In this document: positions 1 through 5,491 of the stretch, in pieces
Layout: each line of letters opens with the position of its first letter
Numbering within the stretch: position 1 is the stretch's first letter
NCBI GenBank assembly: GCA_947457085.1
Contig: CANGUS010000095.1
Span: 1 to 7,058 of the forward strand
Direction: 5' to 3'
Source of the DNA: Bacteroidota bacterium
GTDB taxonomy: Bacteria > Bacteroidota > Bacteroidia > Chitinophagales > Chitinophagaceae
Length of the DNA: 7,058 nucleotides
The notes under the pieces: model-generated
The model's input: only the letters and a program-made list of their open reading frames with translations
Told to the model about the DNA's origin: nothing
Databases searched by the model: none
Made by a program: the position numbers and the translations under genes

Positions 1-403
1 AGAAGGAACGCACACGCTAACCATCAAAGCTTGGGATATTTTAAACAACTCATCTGAAACTACCATTACTTTTGAAGTAGTGAGCTCCACCAAAGGATTG
101 ATAAAAAATGTATATAATTATCCAAATCCATTTTCTACCAAAACCCAGTTTATGTTTGAACACAACATGCCGAATCAAGCATTATCGGTATCAATACAAA
201 TAATGACCATGACAGGTAAAGTGGTAAAAACCATCAAAGAACAAATTACTTCTGAAGGAACAAGAATCAACAATATCGAGTGGGATGGTTTAGATGAATA
301 TGGTGACAGAATTGGCAATGGGGTTTATGTCTATAAATTGCATGTTAAGTCTCAATCTGGTTTTTCAGACACTAAACTAGAAAAATTAATCATTCTGAAA
401 TGA
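1..403 (+). CDS. porU: Type IX secretion system sortase PorU, C-terminal fragment (5' end outside window)
   Basis: The frame is open from the left edge (first whole codon at 2) to TGA at 401-403, giving about 133 residues of a larger protein. The start lies outside the window; the GTG at 80 is an internal Val codon. The visible part begins with an Ig-like strand segment (EGTHTLTIKAWDIFNNSSE) of the kind that follows the C25 (gingipain-like) peptidase domain in PorU. A C-terminal sorting-type domain follows: YNYPNPF near its start, then a FlgD-like WDGLDEYGDRIGNGVYVYKL stretch and a final LEKLIILK strand. Established for the family: PorU is the cell-surface sortase that removes the C-terminal domains of T9SS cargo and attaches the proteins to the surface; it keeps its own CTD and works with PorV. 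The adjacent porV gene strongly supports the call. The catalytic Cys and His are not in the window, so activity cannot be judged here. Confidence 0.88.
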   Translation, partial: EGTHTLTIKAWDILNNSSETTITFEVVSSTKGLIKNVYNYPNPFSTKTQFMFEHNMPNQALSVSIQIMTMTGKVVKTIKEQITSEGTRINNIEWDGLDEYGDRIGNGVYVYKLHVKSQSGFSDTKLEKLIILK

Positions 404-424
404 TAACTATTTGTTTACCTTATA

Positions 425-457
425 TTTGTAACTTAATTTCTTTAAAACTTATATTTG
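425..457 (+). promoter_or_regulatory. Bacteroidota-type promoter for porV
   Basis: A TATATTTG at 450-457 matches the TAnnTTTG -7 consensus of the Bacteroidota primary sigma factor. A TTTG at 425-428 lies 21 bp upstream, close to the usual -33 spacing. Transcription would start near 463-465, leaving a leader of about 33 nt before the ATG at 497. A second TATATTTG occurs at 421-428 and supplies that TTTG; it has no clear -33 partner of its own. The gap from porU has no terminator, so porV may also be read through from porU. Confidence 0.55.
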
Positions 458-496
458 CCTTTGACAAAAAATGTACATAAACAAATAATAGATAAA

Positions 497-1777
497 ATGA
501 AGATGGATATTTTAAAGTCAGTTGCTGTACTTGCTATAAGTTTAGTAGCTGCTAAATCTAACGCGCAAACAAACACAGGAGGTTCTGGCACAGGACCTGA
601 TTACACTACCATTACAACAGCTGTTCCATTTATGAGAATCAGTCCTGACGCTCGTTCGGGAGGGATGGGTGATGTAGGAATAGCAATTAGTCCGGATGCC
701 AATGCACAATATTGGAACCTTTCTAAGTTGGCAATGGCAGAGCAAGAGGCTGGTGTTTCAGTCACCTATACTCCATGGTTAAAAGATTTAGTTCCAGATA
801 TTTTCTTAGCTTATATTTCTGGATATGCAAAATTTGGAGAAGAGGATAACAAAAACCAAGCCGTAAGTTTTGGTTTACGTTATTTTAATTTAGGGAGCAT
901 CAATTACACCAATGTAGATGCACAACCGATTGGTACCGGAAATCCTAGAGAATTTGCTTTTGATATTGGTTACTCTCGTAAACTTTCTGATAATTTAGCA
1001 ATTGGAGTAGCTGGTAAAGTGATTCATTCAAATATTATCAATGGTGCTGCCAATCAAAATGGTTCTACATACAAACCAGGAACTTCAGCTGCAGTAGATT
1101 TAGGGATGTTTTATACAAAAGAATTTAAAGCGAACGAACAAACAGGACTGGCATCCTCTATTAATGCTGGATTGTCTTTAACTAATTTAGGTAACAAAAT
1201 GAGTTATGGAAGTGGTCGTAAAGACTTTTTACCTACTAACTTAGGATTGGGTGTTGCCTATAACTATAACATTGATGAATTCAATAAAATAACTTTTGCA
1301 TTGGATGCGAACAAACTATTGGCTCCTTCACCGCATTGGGTATATATTGATTCTACAGATGACTACTCTTTTATTGATGTAGAAAAAATCAACAATAAAA
1401 GTGTGGTGAGTGGTATCTTAGGATCTTTCAGCGATGCTTCTGGTGGAGCTAGTGAAGAGTTGAAAGAAGTGATGTTGAGTTTTGGTGCAGAGTATGCTTA
1501 TCAAAATCAATTTTTTGCTCGTGCAGGGTATTTTTATGAATCTAGAATGAAAGGAGATCGTCGTTTTTTATCTCTTGGAGTGGGCGTAAAATATAGCATG
1601 TTTGGATTAAACTTAGCGTATGTGGTTCCTTCAGGTTCGGGTATTGCAAGAAATCCATTATCGAACACGGTTCGTTTTTCTTTGATTTTTGATGTTGATA
1701 AATTAAACACTATTTTATTGCCAAACGGAAAAGATGCTAAAAAAGATCCAAAAAAAGAAGCTCGCAACAAAAAATAA
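497..1777 (+). CDS. porV: Type IX secretion system outer-membrane protein PorV (LptO)
   Basis: The product is 426 residues from ATG 497. Residues 1-24 form a signal peptide (MKMDILK, a hydrophobic core, then SNAQ). The PorV signature follows at residues 42-74: AVPFMRISPDARSGGMGD and then SPDANAQYWN. The rest is amphipathic beta-strand sequence of a FadL-like outer-membrane barrel. Known of the family: PorV sits in the outer membrane, binds the C-terminal domain of T9SS cargo as it leaves the SprA/Sov channel, and passes it to the PorU sortase complex. I chose ATG 497 over an in-frame TTG at 455 because the TTG lies inside the likely -7 promoter element and would put 14 polar residues before the signal peptide; ATG 503 is also possible. 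The last 20 residues are a Lys-rich tail (GKDAKKDPKKEARNKK) beyond the expected final strand RFSLIFDV. PorU lies 93 bp upstream, the usual gene partner. Confidence 0.95.
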   Translation: MKMDILKSVAVLAISLVAAKSNAQTNTGGSGTGPDYTTITTAVPFMRISPDARSGGMGDVGIAISPDANAQYWNLSKLAMAEQEAGVSVTYTPWLKDLVPDIFLAYISGYAKFGEEDNKNQAVSFGLRYFNLGSINYTNVDAQPIGTGNPREFAFDIGYSRKLSDNLAIGVAGKVIHSNIINGAANQNGSTYKPGTSAAVDLGMFYTKEFKANEQTGLASSINAGLSLTNLGNKMSYGSGRKDFLPTNLGLGVAYNYNIDEFNKITFALDANKLLAPSPHWVYIDSTDDYSFIDVEKINNKSVVSGILGSFSDASGGASEELKEVMLSFGAEYAYQNQFFARAGYFYESRMKGDRRFLSLGVGVKYSMFGLNLAYVVPSGSGIARNPLSNTVRFSLIFDVDKLNTILLPNGKDAKKDPKKEARNKK

Positions 1778-1801
1778 AATAATTAAATACCAATAAAATG
1801 T

Positions 1802-1838
1802 AAAATGTCATGTTTAGCTTTGCAAAACATGACATTTT
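1802..1838 (+). terminator. Intrinsic terminator after porV
   Basis: A perfect 14-bp inverted repeat, AAAATGTCATGTTT (1802-1815) and AAACATGACATTTT (1825-1838), encloses a 9-nt loop in which two further G-C pairs can form. The right arm runs into a T-rich tract. The stem is AT-rich, so termination may be partial and allow some read-through into ispF, which starts 24 bp later. Confidence 0.75.
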
Positions 1839-1861
1839 TATTTCAAATAAATTAAACAAAT

Positions 1862-2338
1862 ATGTACAGAATAGGATACGGCATCGATTATCATCAAATG
1901 GTAGAAGGAAGAGATTTTTGGTTGGGAGGTATAAAAATTCCTCACACAAAAGGTGCCTTGGGCCACTCAGATGCTGATGTACTATTACATGCAATTTGCG
2001 ATGCGATGTTGGGTGCAGTCAATGCAGGTGACATTGGTACGCATTTTCCTGATAATGATCAAGCTTTTAAAGACATTGACAGTAAGATTTTGTTGCGAAA
2101 AAGCAATGAAATCTTAAAGCAAAAAGGATTTCAAGTGGTGAATATCGACAGCACTGTATGCCTAGAATTGCCTAAAATAAAACCGCATGTTGCAGCCATG
2201 CAAGAAGCCATTGCCGATTGTTTAGGAATTGACATCGATTTAATATCAATCAAAGCAACCACGACCGAAAAGTTGGGTTTTGTGGGTAGAGAAGAAGGCG
2301 TAGTTGCGCATGCATCTGTATTGGTTAGTAAAATATAA
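1862..2338 (+). CDS. ispF: 2-C-methyl-D-erythritol 2,4-cyclodiphosphate synthase (IspF)
   Basis: A 158-residue protein of normal length for the family. It converts CDP-methylerythritol 2-phosphate into methylerythritol 2,4-cyclodiphosphate plus CMP in the cytoplasmic MEP pathway to isoprenoids. The N-terminus RIGYGIDYH supplies the metal ligands Asp9 and His11, and His43 in GHSDADVLLHAICDA is the third, matching Asp8, His10 and His42 of the E. coli enzyme. GDIGTHFPDND (about residues 57-67) and the C-terminal nucleotide-site signature KATTTEKLGFVGREEGVVAHA are intact. Known of the family: it acts as a homotrimer with active sites between subunits. The start at 1862 gives the canonical N-terminus directly. 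It lies between two terminators and so appears monocistronic unless the first terminator leaks; I saw no convincing promoter of its own. No functional link to T9SS is implied. Confidence 0.97.
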   Translation: MYRIGYGIDYHQMVEGRDFWLGGIKIPHTKGALGHSDADVLLHAICDAMLGAVNAGDIGTHFPDNDQAFKDIDSKILLRKSNEILKQKGFQVVNIDSTVCLELPKIKPHVAAMQEAIADCLGIDIDLISIKATTTEKLGFVGREEGVVAHASVLVSKI

Positions 2339-2416
2339 CGATTTATCAATTTATCTTTTTATGTGATACGAAGGCTTTTGCCTTCGTATTTTTATTTTGT
2401 AATACATAACGATTTA
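2335..2416. repeat. 11-bp direct repeat flanking the ispF terminator
   Basis: ATAACGATTTA occurs at 2335-2345, overlapping the ispF stop codon, and again at 2406-2416. The two copies bracket the terminator hairpin. This could be the scar of a small duplication or insertion, or chance in AT-rich sequence. Confidence 0.4.
2366..2393 (+). terminator. Intrinsic terminator after ispF
   Basis: A perfect 10-bp stem, ATACGAAGGC (2366-2375) and GCCTTCGTAT (2380-2389), closes a TTTT loop and is followed by a T run. It lies 28 bp after the ispF stop and has the form of a classic Rho-independent terminator. Confidence 0.85.
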
Positions 2417-2524
2417 AATGAAATAAGCAGAGCCTAGATTGCTTGGTACCTTTCCGGAAAGATTGGAAGCAGACTGAGTAAACTTGATTCAACTACTCAA
2501 AAAACCACCGTTATGAACAATTAC

Positions 2525-2550
2525 AAAATATGTCATATCTGACATATTTT
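2525..2550. promoter_or_regulatory. Perfect dyad upstream of the two-gene surface-protein unit; possible operator
   Basis: AAAATATGTC (2525-2534) and GACATATTTT (2541-2550) are exact reverse complements separated by 6 bp. The core can be read as TGTCA-N4-TGACA. It is centred about 60 bp before the ATG at 2598, where an operator or promoter would be expected. A TTTATTTG at 2548-2555 is one base off the -7 consensus, but no -33 element is seen. It could instead be a weak hairpin; no regulator is identifiable from the window. Confidence 0.4.
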
Positions 2551-2597
2551 ATTTGAAGAAGAAGTATTAAATTCGTTGCGTTTTAAAATAAAAAATA

Positions 2598-3077
2598 ATG
2601 AAACATAAAAAAACAAAACTCTGTTTGTTGTTGTTAGGTTTCGGACTATCAGCACAAGCACAACAAGCCAATCCAGCTGCAGGTGGTGATGCTACAGGTA
2701 CTGGAGGTAGTGTTGCATACTCGGTCGGACAAATTGTGTATACCACCCATACCGGAACGACTGGCTCGGTAGCACAAGGCGTGCAACAACCTTATGAAAT
2801 TTCGGTGGTATTGGGCATCGAAAATTCGTTGATTTATTTGGATATCAGCGCATATCCCAACCCAACTACTCATCATTTAACCTTGAGTATAGGAAATGAT
2901 ATCAGTGAAACCTTGCACTTTCAATTGTGTGACCTAAGCGGAAAAATCATCGAACGCAGAAAAATTATCAATCGCACCGAAACCATCCAAATGGAAAACT
3001 TAGCGACGGCTACCTATTTTTTGAAAGTAATCAATGCAAACAACGAAGTAAAAATATTTAAAATTATAAAAAACTAA
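2598..3077 (+). CDS. Small secreted protein with type IX (type A) C-terminal sorting domain
   Basis: A 159-residue protein. Residues 1 to about 22 are a signal peptide (MKHKKTK, Leu-rich core, LSAQAQ). Residues 29-69 are a Gly/Thr/Val-rich stretch with GGSVAYSVGQIVYTT and GSVAQGVQQPYEIS, a pattern recurring in short T9SS-exported proteins of Bacteroidota whose function I do not know. Residues 83-159 are a Por-secretion-tail-type CTD: AYPNPTTHHLTLSI opens it, LCDLSGKII follows, and TYFLKV plus the final KIFKIIKN close it. It should therefore cross the inner membrane by Sec, cross the outer membrane by T9SS, and be cleaved and anchored by PorU. It is mostly tail, with only about 60 residues of mature passenger. 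Its stop is 4 bp before the next ATG, so the two genes are almost certainly co-transcribed. The A-rich leader has no Shine-Dalgarno, as is usual in this phylum. Confidence 0.85.
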   Translation: MKHKKTKLCLLLLGFGLSAQAQQANPAAGGDATGTGGSVAYSVGQIVYTTHTGTTGSVAQGVQQPYEISVVLGIENSLIYLDISAYPNPTTHHLTLSIGNDISETLHFQLCDLSGKIIERRKIINRTETIQMENLATATYFLKVINANNEVKIFKIIKN

Positions 3078-3081
3078 AACA

Positions 3082-4710
3082 ATGAAAAAAATTTATTCTA
3101 TAGTCGCTGGACTATTATTAACAGTGAGTGTATTTGCCCAAGCACCACAAAAAATGAGTTACCAAGCGGTGATACGCAAGAGTAACAATGAGTTGGTGGC
3201 ATCTTCAACAGTAGGGATACGAATTAGTATTTTACAAGGATCTATTTTTGGTGCTTCGGTATATGTAGAAACTCAAACAGCCACTACTAATGCCAATGGA
3301 TTGGTGAGTTTAGAAATTGGAACCGGTACCGCTGTTGTAGGTACCTTTGCGGGAATTAACTGGGGCGCTGGTCCTTATTTTATAAAAACAGAAACCGACC
3401 CAAATGGTGGAACGGCTTATACCATTGCAGGTACGAATGAATTAATGAGTGTACCCTATGCATTGTTTAGTGCCAATGGAACCCCTGGTCCACAAGGAGC
3501 TCAAGGGCCTGCAGGGCCCACAGGGCCACAAGGTCCAACAGGATTAACAGGTGCTACTGGACCGCAAGGGCCAATCGGCTTAACAGGTCCTGCAGGTCCA
3601 ACGGGTGCTACAGGAGCTACTGGATTAACTGGCGCAACAGGTCCACAAGGACCAATCGGTTTAACTGGGGCAACCGGTCCACAAGGTATTCAAGGTATTC
3701 AAGGTTTAACAGGTGCTACGGGTCCTCAAGGCCCTGTGGGCCCAACAGGAGCAATGGGACCACAAGGGACATTCCCGAATGGAACGGCAGCTGGACAAAT
3801 GATGTATTGGAATGGAACTGCTTGGGTGAGTGTACCTCCTCCAGCAATATCAGTCCCAGGTAATCAAACAAAAACATTAAAATTTTGTAATGGTGCACCT
3901 ACATGGGAAGATTGTCCAGCAGTTTTGCCGAATATAAGCGTTACTACATCAGTTAGTGGTATAACATACAACACTGCTATCAGTGGTGGAGATATCATTA
4001 ATGATGGAGGAGATCCCATAATAGAATATGGTATTTGTTGGGATACCATTAGTAACCCTACAGTGGTATTGAGTACAAAAACAATTGACGGAAGTGGCAT
4101 TGGCAGCTTTACAAGTAACATGACAGGCTTATTAGGAAGTAAAACCTATTATGTAAGAGCCTATGCAACTAACGGTGTAGGTACAGCTTATGGCAATCAG
4201 GTTGTATTTACTACTGACCCTCCCCCTTCAATTCCTACAATTGGTCAAATGTTTCAGGGAGGCATTGTAGCATACCTATTACAACCTGGTGATTCGGGAT
4301 ATAATGCGAATACCCCTCATGGATTAATTGCTGCTCCTAGCGATCAAAGTGCAGGAGCACAATGGGGATGTCCAGGATCTTACATAGGTACTGATAGCTT
4401 CCTTGGTTTTGTTGGTGAAGGTAACCTAAAAACTATTGCTATTATGAACGGATGTGGCACTGCAGGGATTGCTGCTCGCCTCTGTGGTGATTTAGTTTTA
4501 AACGGTTATAGCGACTGGTATCTGCCAAGTGCGGGTGAACTTTATGTACTTTTTCAAAATCTTGGTGGCACTTCCATCATGTATTGGAGTAGTTCAGAGT
4601 ATTTTGGTACGAACGGCTGGGATGCGCTTTGCTTCAATACCAACTCTTCAACTTTTTTCTATAGTCAAAAGTACAACAATTATGCTGTACGTGCAGTTCG
4701 GAAATTCTAA
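3082..4710 (+). CDS. Exported collagen-like multidomain protein with FN3-like and DUF1566-like domains
   Basis: A 542-residue protein. Residues 1-20 are a signal peptide (LLLTVSVFAQ). Residues 21-130 form an N-terminal domain starting PQKMSYQAVIRKSNNELV and ending ELMSVPYALFSA, a module often placed before collagen repeats in Bacteroidota. Residues 133-231 are 33 uninterrupted Gly-X-Y triplets rich in GPQ, GPT, GAT and GLT, expected to trimerise as a triple helix. Residues 240-279 are a linker with MMYWNGTAWVSV and KFCNGAPTWEDCP. Residues 283-378 resemble a fibronectin-III-like domain (YGICWDTISNPTV, TYYVRAYATNGVGTAYG). Residues 388-542 match a DUF1566/Lcl-type C-terminal domain: QGGIVAYLL, HGLIAAPSDQS, YSDWYLPSAGEL, YWSSSEY and a final VRAVRKF. 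No T9SS sorting tail follows. A fibrous surface or secreted adhesin-like role is an inference; no enzymatic motif is visible. It is the second gene of a tight pair and ends at a strong terminator. Confidence 0.85.
   Translation: MKKIYSIVAGLLLTVSVFAQAPQKMSYQAVIRKSNNELVASSTVGIRISILQGSIFGASVYVETQTATTNANGLVSLEIGTGTAVVGTFAGINWGAGPYFIKTETDPNGGTAYTIAGTNELMSVPYALFSANGTPGPQGAQGPAGPTGPQGPTGLTGATGPQGPIGLTGPAGPTGATGATGLTGATGPQGPIGLTGATGPQGIQGIQGLTGATGPQGPVGPTGAMGPQGTFPNGTAAGQMMYWNGTAWVSVPPPAISVPGNQTKTLKFCNGAPTWEDCPAVLPNISVTTSVSGITYNTAISGGDIINDGGDPIIEYGICWDTISNPTVVLSTKTIDGSGIGSFTSNMTGLLGSKTYYVRAYATNGVGTAYGNQVVFTTDPPPSIPTIGQMFQGGIVAYLLQPGDSGYNANTPHGLIAAPSDQSAGAQWGCPGSYIGTDSFLGFVGEGNLKTIAIMNGCGTAGIAARLCGDLVLNGYSDWYLPSAGELYVLFQNLGGTSIMYWSSSEYFGTNGWDALCFNTNSSTFFYSQKYNNYAVRAVRKF
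3478..3774 (+). repeat. Collagen-type Gly-X-Y coding repeat
   Basis: A 297-bp tract encodes 33 consecutive Gly-X-Y triplets (residues 133-231 of the collagen-like protein). At DNA level it is built from recurring 9- and 18-bp blocks such as GGTCCACAAGGACCAATCGG and variants of ACAGGTGCTACTGG. It is locally richer in GC than the rest of the window. Codon choice varies between copies, so the tract is not freshly expanded, but repeat-length change by slippage or recombination is plausible. Confidence 0.9.
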
Positions 4711-4731
4711 AAAAAACAATTCACATTTTAC

Positions 4732-4760
4732 AACGCAGCGTCTAAGACGCTGCGTTTTTT
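4732..4760 (+). terminator. Strong intrinsic terminator after the collagen-like gene
   Basis: AACGCAGCGTC (4732-4742) and GACGCTGCGTT (4746-4756) form an 11-bp GC-rich stem around a TAA loop, directly followed by further T residues. It lies 22 bp after the stop codon and isolates the upstream operon from the repeat array beyond it. Confidence 0.9.
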
Positions 4761-4977
4761 ATTATTTCAATGATTGAGCAGGGGTTTTATCTCATTTGAT
4801 GAGACAGGAACTTCAACTCTCCACATCAAAAGATACATGAAGAAATAACGCTACAAAAAATCAAAACAACAGTGCAGACTTTATAATTAACAGTGCAAGC
4901 AGTGAAAACAACCATGTAGACTTTGTAAGTAGCAGCGCAAACTTTGTAAAGAACTATACAGACAATTACAATACCCA

Positions 4978-5145
4978 TGCAAAAAAGGAAAACGACTATG
5001 CATGAAAAGAAAATAGCTGTGCAGACTTTGTAAGCGACAATGCAGACAATTAAAATAGGAATGCAAAAAAGGAAAACGACTATGCATGAAAGGAAAATAG
5101 CTGTGCAGAATTTGTAAGTGACAATGCAGACAGTCAAAATAGGAA
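4978..5145. repeat. Two tandem copies of an 84-bp higher-order repeat
   Basis: The blocks 4978-5061 and 5062-5145 each contain four 21-bp units in the same order. By eye they differ at 5 of 84 positions; the first unit is identical in both. Older, more diverged units of similar type occur to the left (4957 resembles 5041; 4915 and 4936 resemble 5020). This shows a relatively recent four-unit duplication inside an older array. Confidence 0.85.
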
Positions 5146-5189
5146 TGCAACAAGTGAAACAGGTTGTGCAGATTTTGCTAGCTACCATG

Positions 5190-5207
5190 CAGAGGATAAA
5201 ACCTCTG
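5190..5207. repeat. Inverted repeat at the right end of the 21-bp array
   Basis: CAGAGG (5190-5195) and CCTCTG (5202-5207) pair around a 6-nt ATAAAA loop. The hairpin occupies the last unit before the spacing shortens to 20 and then 17 bp, so it marks the array boundary. No T run follows, so it is not a typical terminator. Confidence 0.45.
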
Positions 5208-5228
5208 TGCAGTATAAACTATGGTGCA

Positions 5229-5452
5229 AAGAACCAACAGACCTACGGATTACGCAGAGTAAAACCGAGTGAAAAAGCGCTTCTTAGACCTAAATAATAT
5301 GTAATCCATTGGTTATGTAATAGATATGGTTAGATGAAAATTATAATTTCAGGATGATTCAGTTGGCAAATCATTTGGTTTTATACCAAAAAAAAGAGAA
5401 AAAAATATATAAAAAAAATACATTAAAAAAATGATTTATTAATGAAATATGT
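5229..5452. other. AT-rich spacer between the array and the porin-like gene
   Basis: There is no credible open frame or RNA gene here. The right half is very A/T-rich, with long A runs from about 5388 to 5430. A short dyad, TTTGGT (5374-5379) and ACCAAA (5385-5390), is the only structure I see. The A-rich stretch may act as an upstream element for the promoter that follows, but this is inference. Confidence 0.5.
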
Positions 5453-5460
5453 TATATTTG
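5453..5460 (+). promoter_or_regulatory. Probable -7 element for the outer-membrane protein gene
   Basis: TATATTTG matches the Bacteroidota TAnnTTTG -7 consensus and lies 31 bp before the ATG at 5492, giving an A/T-rich leader of about 25 nt. No good TTTG is found at the -33 position. The -7 is identical to the one proposed for porV. Confidence 0.5.
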
Positions 5461-5491
5461 ACTTATTAATTTTTAAATAAAAAAAATAAAC

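Larger units (their letters stand above)
4834..5228. repeat. 21-bp-period array with TGCA anchors and variable 17-bp interiors
   Basis: A tetramer recurs at 4852, 4873, 4894 and so on every 21 bp to 5188: 17 anchors without one slip in register. Thirteen are exactly TGCA and four differ by one base (TACA 4852, TGTA 4915, CGCA 4936, TACA 4957). The 17 bases between anchors vary, although the base at unit position 14 is A in all 17 units and position 11 is mostly G. Outside the core the spacing loosens: TACA at 4834, then TGCA at 5208 (20 bp on) and 5225 (17 bp on). Because 21 is a multiple of 3, two minus-strand frames stay open with heptad patterns (Cys every seventh residue in one, Leu/Met-His in the other), while the plus strand gives hydrophilic heptads broken by stops. 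I treat it as non-coding. It could be a decayed repeat-protein gene, a protein-binding array or a minisatellite. Confidence 0.85.

Noticed and set aside
1815..1822. TAGCTTTG matching the TAnnTTTG -7 consensus upstream of ispF
   Set aside because: It lies in the terminator hairpin and loop and has no TTTG or TTG at -33, so it is probably chance.
2514..2543. Nine-codon frame ATG to TGA through the dyad, possible leader peptide
   Set aside because: It has no codon bias toward one amino acid, no alternative hairpins as in attenuators, and is short enough to be chance.
4529..4777. Plus-strand open frame of 82 codons over the end of the collagen-like gene
   Set aside because: It overlaps the conserved DUF1566-like C-terminus in another frame and runs through the terminator hairpin.
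4790..4804. Small hairpin TCTCAT-TTG-ATGAGA
   Set aside because: It has a 6-bp AT-rich stem with no T tract and is not in a position that suggests regulation.
4826..5188. Minus-strand open frame of 120 residues with Cys every seventh residue
   Set aside because: The openness follows from the 21-bp period: if one unit lacks a stop, all do. Composition is almost all Cys, Ile, Val and Phe, no promoter or signal peptide is seen, and a second overlapping frame (4887-5153) is open for the same reason.
4852..5208. CRISPR array
   Set aside because: The conserved part is only a 4-bp tetramer and the period is 21 bp, too short for repeat plus spacer; no cas genes are in the window.
5374..5390. TTTGGT/ACCAAA dyad followed by an A run
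   Set aside because: The stem is short, the T run lies on the wrong side for a minus-strand terminator, and the context is low-complexity AT.
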